Counted from the first letter of the stretch, positions 42,527 to 52,391 are shown. The stretch: 64,000 bases of DNA from Coprococcus aceti (GCF_025567285.1 NZ_JAOQJT010000006.1:124001-188000); one strand, 5' to 3'. Translations and numbers: made by a program. The notes: generated by a model from the sequence alone, not told the origin.

Positions 42527-43474
42527 ATGAGTAATTCAGAAAATGCAATAGAGGTTACCAATCTGGTAAAGCGATATAAAGATCTACTGGCGCTGGATCA
42601 TTTCAGTTTGACGGTGAAGGCGGGGGAGATACTTGGACTCCTTGGACCAAACGGCTCCGGCAAAACGACAACTATAAATTGTATACTGTCTCTGCTCACA
42701 TTTGACAAGGGCGATATAAAGGTATTTGGCAAAGAGATGAAGCCCGACAGCTACGATATCAAGAGAGAGATCGGAGTTGTAATGCAGGATGTGGCGGTGT
42801 TCGATGAACTGACTGTATATGAGAATATTGATTACTTCTGCGGCCTCTATATAAAGGACAAAGAGAAGAGACGCAAATGTGTTGAGGAGACAATGGATTT
42901 CGTGGATATTGCGGATTACAGGAAATTCCTTCCAAAGAAGCTCTCGGGTGGACTGCTGCGAAGACTGAATATTGCCTGCGGAATAGCGCATAAGCCAAAA
43001 CTTATATTCTTCGATGAACCGACAGTGGCGGTCGATCCGCAGAGCCGTAACAGAATACTTGAGGGGATCAAGCGTCTGAATGAGGAAGGTGCCACCATCG
43101 TATACACATCCCATTATATGGAGGAGGTCGAGCAGCTCTGTGACAGGATAGTCATCATGGACAAAGGAAAGTCTGTAGCTGTAGGAACAAAGGAAGAACT
43201 TAAGAAGATGATCAAGAACACTGAGACCATCAAGGTTGAGGTGCTTGGACTTACAGGCAAACAGATATCGGAGCTTCGCAGACAGCCGCATATGTATGAG
43301 GAGGAATATAGCGATGGTATGTTGACGCTGAGATATTCTGGTGGAAGACACAATCTGGTGAGACTCATGGAATTCTTCAAGGAGCACGATATATCATTTG
43401 GCAGGGTTGTTACGGAACTCCCGACGCTCAACGATGTATTTCTGGAGATCACAGGCAAGGAGCTCAGAGACTAA
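42527..43474 (+). CDS. ABC-2 exporter ATP-binding protein
   Basis: The 315-residue protein has Walker A GPNGSGKTT, Q-loop in VVMQDVA, signature LSGGLLRR, Walker B LIFFDEPTVAVD and the His-loop in YTSHYME. A regulatory C-terminal extension of about 90 residues is typical of DrrA/NatA-like exporters. It powers the two permeases that follow and is controlled from a divergent two-component system. ATG 42527 follows AGGAGG by about 8 bases. The substrate (membrane-active compound or drug) is not known. Confidence 0.94.
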   Translation: MSNSENAIEVTNLVKRYKDLLALDHFSLTVKAGEILGLLGPNGSGKTTTINCILSLLTFDKGDIKVFGKEMKPDSYDIKREIGVVMQDVAVFDELTVYENIDYFCGLYIKDKEKRRKCVEETMDFVDIADYRKFLPKKLSGGLLRRLNIACGIAHKPKLIFFDEPTVAVDPQSRNRILEGIKRLNEEGATIVYTSHYMEEVEQLCDRIVIMDKGKSVAVGTKEELKKMIKNTETIKVEVLGLTGKQISELRRQPHMYEEEYSDGMLTLRYSGGRHNLVRLMEFFKEHDISFGRVVTELPTLNDVFLEITGKELRD

Positions 43475-43559
43475 ACGAAATTCAGGGCAGAGATATGAGA
43501 TCGTTGAAATCGTATTGTATATGGAAAATTGAGATGAATCAGGATTAAAGGAGAGAATT

Positions 43560-44723
43560 ATGTTTATACGGGACTTTTTATACACCATAAAGATCATGGT
43601 CCGAGGCAGGGTGTCGATCTTCTGGACACTGGTATTCCCGCTGCTTCTTGCAACATTCATGTACATGGCATTTGGCAACATATATGAACAGGATGAGATG
43701 TTCAGGAATATCAAGGTGGCGGTGGTCACTGAGGATGAATCGGCAAATGGACTTAATTATATGCTGGATGCGCTGTCGGATGGCGATGACGCCCTTCTGT
43801 CGGTTGCGAGGATGAGCGAAAGCGATGCGGAGATGTCACTGGCTGATGAAGAGGTCGAGGGCATCATATATACGGATGATGTGAAGCTCACGGTTGCGGA
43901 GAGTTCTGTCAATGCGAGCATACTTGAGACAGTGCTTTCTGAGTACAAGCAGTACGAGCATGCACTTATGGATATATATAAGGATGGCATCGGACTCCAA
44001 CAGTATATGTCTGGGACTTCCGGCGTGGATGATATGTCGGACCTTGTGGAAAAACTCTCAGAACAGAGATCATATTATACAGAGAAGGCCAGCACTGAGG
44101 GCAGCCAGAATGTGTATAACAATTATTTCTATGCCATATTTGCCATGAGCTGTCTGTTTGCATCACTTTCATCTATAGAGATGATGGGCAATATTCAGGC
44201 AAATGTGAGCGCTACGGGAAAGAGAAAAAATGTGTCCCCACAGAGAAAAATGACCTTTGTTTTGGCAGAGTTTGCTGCACTGCTGATTATACATTTTGTG
44301 GTCGAGGTCATAAGCTTTATATACATGTCATGCATAGGAGTGGATTTTGGCGACAGAGTATGGGAGATCCTGCTTACTCTGTTTGTGGGCTGCGTTATCG
44401 GTCTGGCAATAGGAGTCATAGTTGGGGCTATATCAAAGCTTGCTGAGGGGACCAAGATAGGTATTGTGATCGGAATATCCATGGTGATGTCCATCCTTTC
44501 TGATCTGTGTATAAACGGAGTAAAGTATGAGATACAGCAGCACGTGCCGATTATAAATAAACTCAATCCCGCGGCTCTGATATCGGATTCATTCTATGCG
44601 CTGAATGTTTACAGTGACCACCAGGTTTTCACTGAGAATATCGTCATAATGACTATTGAGGCTGTGGTGCTCATAGCAGTTGGGATTCTCATGGTAAGGA
44701 GGAACAGATATGCAAGTGTTTAA
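43560..44723 (+). CDS. ABC-2 permease, first subunit
   Basis: The 387-residue protein has the usual shape: an N-terminal membrane segment (about 15-37), a long outside domain (about 40-190), then five membrane segments in the C-terminal half (about 200-380). Start ATG 43560 follows AAAGGAG. It overlaps the second permease gene by 14 bases, so the two are co-translated and probably form a heterodimer. It is the membrane partner of the ATPase gene upstream; the 85-base gap between them contains no gene. Confidence 0.9.
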   Translation: MFIRDFLYTIKIMVRGRVSIFWTLVFPLLLATFMYMAFGNIYEQDEMFRNIKVAVVTEDESANGLNYMLDALSDGDDALLSVARMSESDAEMSLADEEVEGIIYTDDVKLTVAESSVNASILETVLSEYKQYEHALMDIYKDGIGLQQYMSGTSGVDDMSDLVEKLSEQRSYYTEKASTEGSQNVYNNYFYAIFAMSCLFASLSSIEMMGNIQANVSATGKRKNVSPQRKMTFVLAEFAALLIIHFVVEVISFIYMSCIGVDFGDRVWEILLTLFVGCVIGLAIGVIVGAISKLAEGTKIGIVIGISMVMSILSDLCINGVKYEIQQHVPIINKLNPAALISDSFYALNVYSDHQVFTENIVIMTIEAVVLIAVGILMVRRNRYASV

Positions 44724-45870
44724 ATCTTTTTTCAAGGTTTTGAGAAAATATATTGGGCAGATGATCATGTATGTGGGAATCCTGTGTGGAGTCATGGTTG
44801 TGTTCATCAATGTGGGAAACACAGATCCACAGAACTATTATAAGGATAAAACGATCAAATATGCGGTGAGCGATGAGGATGGCAGTGAGATGAGCAGAAA
44901 ATTGATGGCTTACCTGAATGATACGCAGCAGCTTGTATATGGCGTTGATATGGACGAACGAGGTATTCAGGATGCTCTCTACAACAGGGCGGTGGATTGT
45001 GTGATCAGGATACCAGATGGCTTTGGCGATGCATGGGCAAATGATACTGCGGATGGTCTGCTTGAGATAACGACTATCCCCGGAAGTCAGGCGTCCATGC
45101 TGTTTGAGACAAGGCTTGACAGCTACATGAATATGGTGTCTCTGTACAAGAGGGCTGGAGATGATGTGAACGATGCCGATAAGAGAGCGAGGACGGCACT
45201 TGAGCAGAAGGCTGAAGTCGATATGGCCGAAGGAAAGACCTCAGGACATTCCATGTTATATAATTTTTACAACTATCTGGGGTGGGTCATGATATGCGTT
45301 ATGATAATTGGGGTAGCGCCTGTTTTGCAGGTATATAACAGGAAAAAGCTTAGAGCGAGAATAGAGTGCTCATCATACAAATTTTTCAGGTTGAACAGGG
45401 AACTTGTCCTGGGGATGATGTTTACTGGATGCGTATTGTCTGTAGTATTTATAGTACTTTCCAGAATACTTATAAAATATGATATAGTCTCAGCAAGGGG
45501 CGGAATGTTCATACTCAATATGCTGGTGTATGCCTGTGTAGCACTCTCGCTGGCATTTCTAGTTAGCAAGCTTACACAGAGTGAACAGATTCTTTCCATG
45601 TGTGCAAATGTCATATCACTTGGAATGGCATTCCTCTGCGGGATATTTGTGCCGAGAGAGTTCTTAAGTGACACTGTGATGGCGATAGCACATTTCCTTC
45701 CGGCATACTGGTACGCAAATGCAACGGATGCCATCGACAATTTCACATCTGGCAGTTCGGTGGCAGGAATATTTGTGAGCATGGGAGTACAGGTGCTCTT
45801 TGCCGTTCTGTTCATACTTGTTGGAGTGATCGTTGACAGGTACAAGACCGCCGGCAGGGCTATGGCTTAG
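44710..45870 (+). CDS. ABC-2 permease, second subunit
   Basis: The 386-residue protein resembles the first permease in layout: one membrane segment near residue 17-38, an outside domain (to about 190), then about five segments, with DRYKTAGRAMA at the end. The family is the ABC-2 type used for drugs, lantibiotics and lipids. The 14-base overlap with the upstream permease gene supports stoichiometric expression. ATG 44710 has AAGGAGG in the end of the upstream gene. Confidence 0.9.
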   Translation: MQVFKSFFKVLRKYIGQMIMYVGILCGVMVVFINVGNTDPQNYYKDKTIKYAVSDEDGSEMSRKLMAYLNDTQQLVYGVDMDERGIQDALYNRAVDCVIRIPDGFGDAWANDTADGLLEITTIPGSQASMLFETRLDSYMNMVSLYKRAGDDVNDADKRARTALEQKAEVDMAEGKTSGHSMLYNFYNYLGWVMICVMIIGVAPVLQVYNRKKLRARIECSSYKFFRLNRELVLGMMFTGCVLSVVFIVLSRILIKYDIVSARGGMFILNMLVYACVALSLAFLVSKLTQSEQILSMCANVISLGMAFLCGIFVPREFLSDTVMAIAHFLPAYWYANATDAIDNFTSGSSVAGIFVSMGVQVLFAVLFILVGVIVDRYKTAGRAMA

Positions 45871-45942
45871 AAAATACACTGGAAGTTATGAGGCATGGTC
45901 TGTTATAATGTTCTTTGGAGGGAGTATAGGAGGAACGAGAAA

Positions 45943-47748
45943 GTGCTTAAAAAGAAAGTGCTGAAACAGAACAACTTACTCAGACTGCAGAAGAGACTTG
46001 CAGTGATGATGCTGGCCCTGACACTTGGACTCGGTACAGGGTGCGGCAAAGCAGATGACGGAGCGGACGGTGCTGCGTCGTCAGAAACAGAGACTTTGGC
46101 GTATGGTCAGACAAACGATCAGACAGATGCCGGAGCCGAAGAAGAAAATGGACAGGAGTCTAAAAAGGATAATGACGAGCCTTATGCAGAGGGAACATAT
46201 TCCAGTGATGCATACGATGTGGCAGAATTTACGGCAGAGCCTCGTAAGAAGACCGACGAAGAGGGTAATCGTGGTGTGTATTACGAGATATTTGTCAGAT
46301 CATTTGCCGATTCAGACGGTGATGGTATAGGCGATCTGAATGGCGTCACGGAGAAACTTGACTATCTGAAGGAGCTCGGGATCGATGGGATATGGCTCAT
46401 GCCGATCACTGCATCCGATACCTACCACGGATATTCCGTGACGGATTACATGGCGGTGAATCCCGATTACGGAACAGAGGATGATCTTAAGAGATTGCTT
46501 GACGAAGCACACAGCAGAGACATGAAAGTCATCATGGATCTGGTCATCAATCACACCAGTATCAATCATCCGTGGTTTCAGGCGGCAAAGTCCGATGAGA
46601 ACAGCGAGTACAGAGATTATTACAGGTGGGTGTACAAGACCGACAAGAAAGACTGCAATCATCTTCTCGACAAATCAAGCTGGGGAGATATGGTGTGGCA
46701 CCAGGAAGGAGACTTCTATTATTATGGTGTGTTCGGTGCGGATATGCCGGATCTGAACTATAACAATCCGGATGTTAGACAGGCTGCGAAGGATGCCGCC
46801 GGTCACTGGCTGGAGCTTGGCCTTGACGGTTTCCGTATGGACGCCGCAGTTCATATCTATGGGGCGCATGAGTTCAAGCAGCAGGAAGATTCTGAAGCGG
46901 CAAACATCAACTGGTGGAACGAATTTGCCGGTTACTGCGAGAGCATAAATCCTGATGTATACCTGGTGGGTGAGGTATGGCAGGATGACAAGGTGCTGGA
47001 AAATTATGTCCAGCCATTTAACACGAAGTTTGATTTTGCAATTCAGCAGAAGATACTGAACTGCGTACAGAAAGGCATGGCGGTGCCAGGCTTTGGTGAT
47101 TCTCTTTCCGTGGCGATAGAGAATATACAGAATAAATATGACGGCGTGGATGTCAACTATCTGAATGGAGTATTTGGAGCAAATCACGATCAGGACAGGA
47201 TAGCATCGTCGGTGAACAGCCTGGATAAGGCGAGACAGATAGCAGCGGTATATATGACACTTCCAGGCAATCCATATATTTACTATGGCGAGGAACTCGG
47301 AATGTACGGCAGCAAGCCGGATGAGATGATAAGGACACCGTTCCTGTGGGGAGATGACAGTACATACAACACGTCATGGGAAAAGGACGATCAGAATGCC
47401 GAGACAAAGGGACTTGCCCAACAGATGAAAGATCCGGATTCAATGTATTCATATTACAAGACACTGATAGCGCTTAGAAAAGACAATCCTGCCCTTATGA
47501 AAGGAAGCTACAGAGCGGCATCGCTCACAGGTGACAGTGTGACAGCATACTTCCGTGAGACAGATGGACAGAAACTGCTGGTGGTGCACAACTTTGCAGA
47601 GGGCGATCAGACGGTATCACTTGCTGAGTGCGGAGACATAACAGTTACAAATGTACTTTATTCAAGTTCTGGTGAGACAGGTGTGTCAGACTTTAGTTCA
47701 GTGAAATTAGCTGGAAATGAGAGTGTGGTACTGGAACTTGGTGAGTAG
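45943..47748 (+). CDS. Alpha-amylase family (GH13) lipoprotein
   Basis: A cell-surface enzyme for alpha-glucans. The 601-residue protein has a lipoprotein signal with LGTGC (Cys about 34) and an acidic, disordered linker. The (beta/alpha)8 barrel has the conserved regions: DLVINHTS, the nucleophile Asp in GLDGFRMDAAVH, the acid Glu in YLVGEVWQDD and the third Asp in FGANHDQDRIAS. A C-terminal beta domain follows. I prefer GTG 45943 over ATG 45895 because AGGAGG lies 9 bases before the GTG and TATAAT at 45904-45909 lies between the two. Neopullulanase-like or oligosaccharide-specific activity is inferred from the family. Confidence 0.92.
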   Translation: MLKKKVLKQNNLLRLQKRLAVMMLALTLGLGTGCGKADDGADGAASSETETLAYGQTNDQTDAGAEEENGQESKKDNDEPYAEGTYSSDAYDVAEFTAEPRKKTDEEGNRGVYYEIFVRSFADSDGDGIGDLNGVTEKLDYLKELGIDGIWLMPITASDTYHGYSVTDYMAVNPDYGTEDDLKRLLDEAHSRDMKVIMDLVINHTSINHPWFQAAKSDENSEYRDYYRWVYKTDKKDCNHLLDKSSWGDMVWHQEGDFYYYGVFGADMPDLNYNNPDVRQAAKDAAGHWLELGLDGFRMDAAVHIYGAHEFKQQEDSEAANINWWNEFAGYCESINPDVYLVGEVWQDDKVLENYVQPFNTKFDFAIQQKILNCVQKGMAVPGFGDSLSVAIENIQNKYDGVDVNYLNGVFGANHDQDRIASSVNSLDKARQIAAVYMTLPGNPYIYYGEELGMYGSKPDEMIRTPFLWGDDSTYNTSWEKDDQNAETKGLAQQMKDPDSMYSYYKTLIALRKDNPALMKGSYRAASLTGDSVTAYFRETDGQKLLVVHNFAEGDQTVSLAECGDITVTNVLYSSSGETGVSDFSSVKLAGNESVVLELGE

Positions 47749-47779
47749 ATAAAAAATCCCAATTTAAAGGAGGCTCTCC

Positions 47780-48682
47780 ATGAAGAAAATACTAATAACG
47801 GGTGGTACAGTATTTGTAAGCCGGTATGCGGCGCAGTATTTTGTGGACAAAGGCTATGAGGTGTATGTGGTGAACAGAAATTCAAGGCCGCAGGTTCCAG
47901 GTGTGAAACTTATAGAAACGGACAGGCATGACCTGGGAGACAAACTCAAAGACATCTATTTTGATGTTGTGGCGGACATAACCGCATATAATGCGGAAGA
48001 TATCACAGACTTATGTGACAGCCTTGGTTCATTTGGTCAGTATATCATGATCAGCTCAAGTGCAGTGTATCCAGAGTATGGAGATCAGCCATTCCGTGAA
48101 GATTCAGAACGGGCACTCAACAGATACTGGGGGTCATATGGTACGGATAAGATTGCTGCGGAGGATGCATTACTTGACAGAGTGAGTGATGCTTACATAC
48201 TCAGACCACCATATATTTATGGACCTATGAACAATGTATACAGGGAGGCTTTTGTATTTGACTGCGCCAGGGCGGACAGGCCATTTTATCTGCCCGGAGA
48301 TGGTGGAATGAAGCTGCAGTTCTTCCATGTGAAGGATCTCTGTATCCTGATGGAGAGAGTAATAGAGGAAAAGCCGGAGACTCATATCATGAATGTGGGA
48401 AATGTGGAGCCGGTCACTATAAAAGACTGGGTGACGATGTGTTACGCCTGCTTTGATAAGATCCCTGCGTTTGTAAATGTCAGTGAGGATATAGAACAGA
48501 GAAATTATTTCAGTTTTTATAACTATGAATATTATCTCGATGTGCAGCAGCAGAACAAAATATACTCGGAAACAATATCATTGGAAGATGGATTGAAAGA
48601 ATGCGCAGAGTGGTATGTGGAAAATGAATCAGAAATTGGAAAAAAGTCATATATGGAATATATAGACTGTAATTTAAAATAA
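47780..48682 (+). CDS. NAD-dependent epimerase/dehydratase-like protein
   Basis: The 300-residue protein has the extended SDR Rossmann start ILITGGTVFVSRYAA (a GGTxFxxR variant), the active-site Ser and Tyr in ISSSAVYPEYG and YGTDKIAAE with the following Lys. These residues fit a nucleotide-sugar or UDP-glucose type epimerase, with a typical C-terminal substrate domain (IYGPMNN...). The substrate is not known. The start has AAAGGAGG 6 bases upstream. It follows the GH13 gene by 31 bases and may be co-transcribed with it. Confidence 0.86.
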   Translation: MKKILITGGTVFVSRYAAQYFVDKGYEVYVVNRNSRPQVPGVKLIETDRHDLGDKLKDIYFDVVADITAYNAEDITDLCDSLGSFGQYIMISSSAVYPEYGDQPFREDSERALNRYWGSYGTDKIAAEDALLDRVSDAYILRPPYIYGPMNNVYREAFVFDCARADRPFYLPGDGGMKLQFFHVKDLCILMERVIEEKPETHIMNVGNVEPVTIKDWVTMCYACFDKIPAFVNVSEDIEQRNYFSFYNYEYYLDVQQQNKIYSETISLEDGLKECAEWYVENESEIGKKSYMEYIDCNLK

Positions 48683-48725
48683 TGTACGTTGGTGCAGCGA
48701 TATTGTAAATGATATGTATTTAGGG

Positions 48726-48757
48726 AGATCTGGAGCTTCGGCTCCGGATCTTTTTTT
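48726..48757 (+). terminator. Intrinsic terminator after the epimerase gene
   Basis: An 11-bp stem (48726-48736 with 48741-48751) closed by a stable TTCG tetraloop is followed by a run of seven T bases. Confidence 0.93.
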
Positions 48758-48836
48758 ATAGATATACATTCAAATATCGTCGAGATATACGATGTGTATA
48801 AATTCATTAAGAAAGTGTAAATTCGTTATAAGTGGG

Positions 48837-48864
48837 TTTACATCTTCGCTAGCATTGATATAAT
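48837..48864 (+). promoter_or_regulatory. Candidate promoter of the 49027 gene
   Basis: TTTACA at 48837-48842 and TATAAT at 48859-48864 are 16 bases apart. The leader would be about 155 bases, in which I see no other structure. Confidence 0.5.
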
Positions 48865-49026
48865 GCAGATACATAGTGAGAGAGTTCTTGACAATGATGG
48901 AGTTTTACTCATTGTTCTCAAATAAGATTTTAGTTCTTTTTTAGTAGAAATAAGTGATCTGAAATTTCTATAGTTTAATTTCCATAATGATTTTTGGCAA
49001 ATATAAAATAATAAAGGAGTTACTGA

Positions 49027-49560
49027 ATGATAAAAAACAGGAATGTTAGTATAATAACGGACGAAAATAATAATCAAATAGTAATTATTAATGACAAAAA
49101 ATTTAAAGGCTTATCAAAAGATGATTGGCAGCAGATAGAAAAATACTTAAAAGGCTATATATCGGATTGTTATGAAATTACAGAAACAAATGATGTTGTT
49201 TATATTGGAAAAGAATTTCCGTCTGAATATGCAGGTTCGAAAAGCAGAATTGCATTAAAAGGTGCAAGAAAAAAGGCAAAGGCATCAGCATCACAGGGAA
49301 TTCCAGAGCTAATAAAAATAGCCAAAAATCCACGTTGGGAAGAGAATAAAGAGCAAAAGCATAATAAAGATGCTAAATATGGTTGGTATAGATATGATAT
49401 AAGGTTTGGACTGCCTGTGTATGATGATAAAACGGGCAATTTAGATAGATATAATATATTCACAGCTATTCTTCTTATAAAACATTCAGAGGATGGTAAT
49501 AAGTACCTGCATGATATTACCACAATAAAAAAAGAAACGAGCAGCCCGCTTGAGTCGTAA
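49027..49560 (+). CDS. AT-rich protein resembling MuF-associated BECR-fold nucleases
   Basis: The 177-residue protein has a divergent N-terminal half and a C-terminal half with the pattern KSRIALKGARKKAKASASQG, PRWEENKEQKHNKDAKYGWY, and RYDIRFGLPVYDDKTG. I recognise this as a Barnase/EndoU/colicin-like domain often fused to phage MuF or found in toxin loci; this is recognition from memory, not a search. The gene stands alone, is much more AT-rich than its neighbours, and lies near degenerate loci elsewhere in the window, so it looks transferred. AAAGGAG lies about 7 bases before ATG. No immunity gene is seen next to it. Confidence 0.55.
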   Translation: MIKNRNVSIITDENNNQIVIINDKKFKGLSKDDWQQIEKYLKGYISDCYEITETNDVVYIGKEFPSEYAGSKSRIALKGARKKAKASASQGIPELIKIAKNPRWEENKEQKHNKDAKYGWYRYDIRFGLPVYDDKTGNLDRYNIFTAILLIKHSEDGNKYLHDITTIKKETSSPLES

Positions 49561-49627
49561 AACTGTACGGTGAAAACCCATTTCTTTTGATATATTCTAT
49601 TTCAGTCTTTTTGTTTTGTCAAGAAAA

Positions 49628-49672
49628 AAACATCCTCCATCATATTCATAACGAGTATGATGGGGGATGTTT
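49628..49672 (-). terminator. Terminator of argG
   Basis: A 17-bp stem (49628-49644 with 49656-49672, one wobble) with an 11-nt loop. Read on the minus strand, it lies just after argG and is followed by a run of T bases. Confidence 0.93.
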
Positions 49673-49692
49673 CATGTCTACACTATAATAAA

Positions 49693-50931
49693 TTACTTAT
49701 TGTTAGCGTTGTCCTTCTCCTCACGCTTCTGATCCATCATAGCACGAACCTTCATTGAAAGACCGAACAGGTTGATGAAACCTGAAGCATCCTTGTGATC
49801 GTAGAGGTCGCCAGTTGTGAATGAAGCAAGGCTCTCTGAGTACAGAGTATAATCTGATGTAGTACCAGCCTTGATGATGTTACCCTTGTAGAGCTTCATC
49901 TTTACATGACCAGTTACACGCTCCTCAGTCTTGGCAACAAATGCTGAAAGGCTCTCGCGGAGAGTGCAGAACCACTTTCCTTCATATACAAGTGCTGCGA
50001 ACTTTGTTCCAACAAGCTTCTTGTACTCCATAGTATCACGGTCAAGTGTGAGCTCCTCAAGCTGCTTATGAGCCTCTGTGAGGATAGTTCCACCAGGTGT
50101 CTCGTATACACCACGTGACTTCATGCCGACAACACGGTTCTCAACGATATCGATGATACCGATACCGTGCTTTCCGCCGAGCTTGTTCAGCTCACGGATG
50201 ATATCAGAAGTCTTCATCTTCTTGCCGTTGAGTGCTACAGGGTAGCCCTTCTCGAAGTCAAGGTCAATGTACTCAGGCTCATCAGGTGCCTTCTCAGGTG
50301 TAACTGAGAGAACCAGAAGGTCATCGTAGTTTGGCTCATTTGCAGGATTCTCAAGCTCAAGGCCCTCATGGCTGATGTGCCAGATGTTACGGTCACGGCT
50401 GTAAGAATGCTTTGCATCAAATGGAAGATCGATGCCGTGTGCCTTACAGAATGCGATCTCATCCTCACGTGACTGCATAGTCCACTCAGGCTGTCTCCAT
50501 GTAGCGATAACCTTGATGTCCGGTGCAAGAGCTTTGATAGAAAGCTCAAAACGAAGCTGGTCGTTACCCTTACCTGTAGCTCCGTGGCAGATGGCAACAG
50601 CGCCTTCCTTACGTGCAACCTCAACAAGCTTCTTTGCAATGATAGGTCTTGCAAATGAAGTACCGAGAAGATACTTGTTCTCATATACAGCGTCAGCCTG
50701 AACTGTTGGCATGATGTACTCATCACAGAGCTCATCTACAACATCGATGATGTAAAGCTTCTCAGCTCCTGAATACTTTGCTCTCTCGTCAAGTCCCTCA
50801 AGCTCGCTCTCCTGACCTACATCTATACATGCACAGATAACATCGTATCCGTATGTCTCCTTTAACCATGGGATGATGGCAGTGGTATCAAGACCGCCTG
50901 AATAAGCCAGTACAACTTTTTCTTTAGCCAT
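49693..50931 (-). CDS. argG: Argininosuccinate synthase
   Basis: ArgG joins citrulline and aspartate with ATP in arginine synthesis. The 412-residue protein starts with the P-loop-like VVLAYSGGLDTTAII, and contains the conserved CHGATGKGNDQLRFE and the substrate-binding MKSRGVYETPGGTIL. The length is normal. ATG 50931 has GGAGG about 10 bases before it on the minus strand. It is divergent from argC-argJ-argB across a 419-base gap with ArgR-like half-sites. argH is not in the window. Confidence 0.97.
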   Translation of the reverse strand: MAKEKVVLAYSGGLDTTAIIPWLKETYGYDVICACIDVGQESELEGLDERAKYSGAEKLYIIDVVDELCDEYIMPTVQADAVYENKYLLGTSFARPIIAKKLVEVARKEGAVAICHGATGKGNDQLRFELSIKALAPDIKVIATWRQPEWTMQSREDEIAFCKAHGIDLPFDAKHSYSRDRNIWHISHEGLELENPANEPNYDDLLVLSVTPEKAPDEPEYIDLDFEKGYPVALNGKKMKTSDIIRELNKLGGKHGIGIIDIVENRVVGMKSRGVYETPGGTILTEAHKQLEELTLDRDTMEYKKLVGTKFAALVYEGKWFCTLRESLSAFVAKTEERVTGHVKMKLYKGNIIKAGTTSDYTLYSESLASFTTGDLYDHKDASGFINLFGLSMKVRAMMDQKREEKDNANNK

Positions 50932-51020
50932 TTTAATAAATCCTCCTATAAATATAGTGTTTTGAAAAATTACTTTATAATATATTCCATTTTTCGCCTA
51001 CATGAACTATACAACGCAAA

Positions 51021-51190
51021 TGTATATTATGCAAGCAATTTTTCAAAATATCCATTTAATCAGCGTATAATATGCATGTGATTTATACATGGATACATAG
51101 CTAAATGGCGGCAAAAACGTTGATGAACCGTATATTTTTAACGATTATGCAAATATTCAAAAAAACCATTGCATAATATGCAATCAAAAT
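51021..51190. promoter_or_regulatory. Cluster of ArgR-like half-sites between argG and argC
   Basis: TATGCAA-like strings recur in the 419-base divergent gap: ATTATGCAA near 51027-51035, GTATAATATGCA near 51064-51075, TATGCAAATATTCA at 51146-51159, and the odd palindrome TTGCATA-A-TATGCAA at 51169-51183. TATGCAAATATTCA resembles the 18-bp ARG box. They lie where a repressor could act on both transcripts. The ArgR assignment is inference; its gene is not in the window. Confidence 0.55.
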
Positions 51191-51350
51191 GTATAATTAT
51201 AAAAAGTTTTTTGTAGGAGGGATAACATATCGTCTGATTAGATGAATGTTGACTAGGCTGACTAAGTGGGTATACAATCAAACAGGATATGCCTTAAGAC
51301 AAATCCGTGGGAATGGAAATATAAATTTTTACATATATATGGAGGCAGTT

Positions 51351-52391
51351 ATGATTAAGGTAGGAATTATCGGATCAACAGGATATGCAGGACAGGAGAT
51401 AGTAAGAATTCTTCTTGGACATAAGGAAGCGGAGATCGTATGGTATGGATCAAGAAGCTTTATAGATCAGAAGTATTATCAGGTATACGGCAACATGTTC
51501 CAGATCGTGGATGCAAAGTGTATGGATGACAACATGGAGGAGCTTGCCTCACAGGTAGATGTAATATTTACCGCCACACCACAGGGACTGTGCGGATCAC
51601 TGGTAAATGAGGAGATACTGTCCAAGGTCAAGATCATAGACCTCAGTGCAGATTTCAGAATAAAGGATGTTGCTACTTATGAGAAGTGGTACAAGATAGA
51701 GCACAAGAGCCCACAGTTTATTGACGAGGCTGTGTATGGTCTCTGTGAGATAAACAGGGAGGATATAAAGAAGTGCAGACTTCTTGCAAATCCTGGATGT
51801 TATACAACTTGTTCGATCCTTTCACTCTACCCACTGGTTAAGGAAGGTCTGGTTGATGCCAACTCCATCATCGTTGATGCTAAGTCTGGAACATCAGGTG
51901 CAGGAAGAGGCGCGAAGATCGCAAATCTCTACTGTGAGGTCAACGAGAGCATCAAGGCTTATGGTGTTACAACACACAGACATACCCCTGAGATAGAGGA
52001 GCAGCTTGGATATGCGAATGGCAGTCCGATAGTCATTAATTTCACTCCACATCTTGTTCCTATGAACAGAGGAATACTTGTAACAGCATATGCCAACCTC
52101 AAGGAGAAGGTCGACTACGATACAGTGAGAGCTGCATACGATAAGTACTATGCAAATGAGAGATTTATCAGAGTCCTCGACAAGGATGTATGTCCTGAGA
52201 CAAGATGGGTTGAGGGAAGTAACTATGTGGATGTCAACTTCAAGATAGATGAGAGAACAAACAGAGTCATAGCCATGGGTGCACTTGACAATCTCGTAAA
52301 GGGAGCAGCAGGTCAGGCTGTGCAGAACATGAACATCATGTTTGGATTTGACGAGGCTGAGGGCCTTCGCATGGCTCCTGTTTTCCCATAA
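51351..52391 (+). CDS. argC: N-acetyl-gamma-glutamyl-phosphate reductase
   Basis: ArgC reduces N-acetylglutamyl phosphate to the semialdehyde with NADPH. The 346-residue protein starts with the Rossmann motif VGIIGSTGYAGQEI, and the nucleophile is Cys150 in NPGCYTT. The long GTSGAGRGAK loop and HRHTPEIEE are typical of the short ArgC type. ATG 51351 follows GGAGG by 5 bases; a longer reading from 51246 has no support. It is followed by argJ after 55 bases and argB after a longer gap. Confidence 0.96.
   Translation: MIKVGIIGSTGYAGQEIVRILLGHKEAEIVWYGSRSFIDQKYYQVYGNMFQIVDAKCMDDNMEELASQVDVIFTATPQGLCGSLVNEEILSKVKIIDLSADFRIKDVATYEKWYKIEHKSPQFIDEAVYGLCEINREDIKKCRLLANPGCYTTCSILSLYPLVKEGLVDANSIIVDAKSGTSGAGRGAKIANLYCEVNESIKAYGVTTHRHTPEIEEQLGYANGSPIVINFTPHLVPMNRGILVTAYANLKEKVDYDTVRAAYDKYYANERFIRVLDKDVCPETRWVEGSNYVDVNFKIDERTNRVIAMGALDNLVKGAAGQAVQNMNIMFGFDEAEGLRMAPVFP

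Noticed and set aside
42584..43387. Minus-strand open frame of 267 codons inside the ABC ATPase gene
   Set aside because: Shadow of a well-supported ABC ATPase with all motifs in place.
45895..45942. ATG start of the GH13 lipoprotein
   Set aside because: A TATAAT overlaps this stretch and AGGAGG lies before GTG 45943, which also gives a normal signal peptide.
51246..51350. Upstream extension of argC as a possible leader peptide
   Set aside because: It is in frame with argC and has no Arg-rich leader or attenuator hairpins; ATG 51351 has GGAGG and matches the family start.
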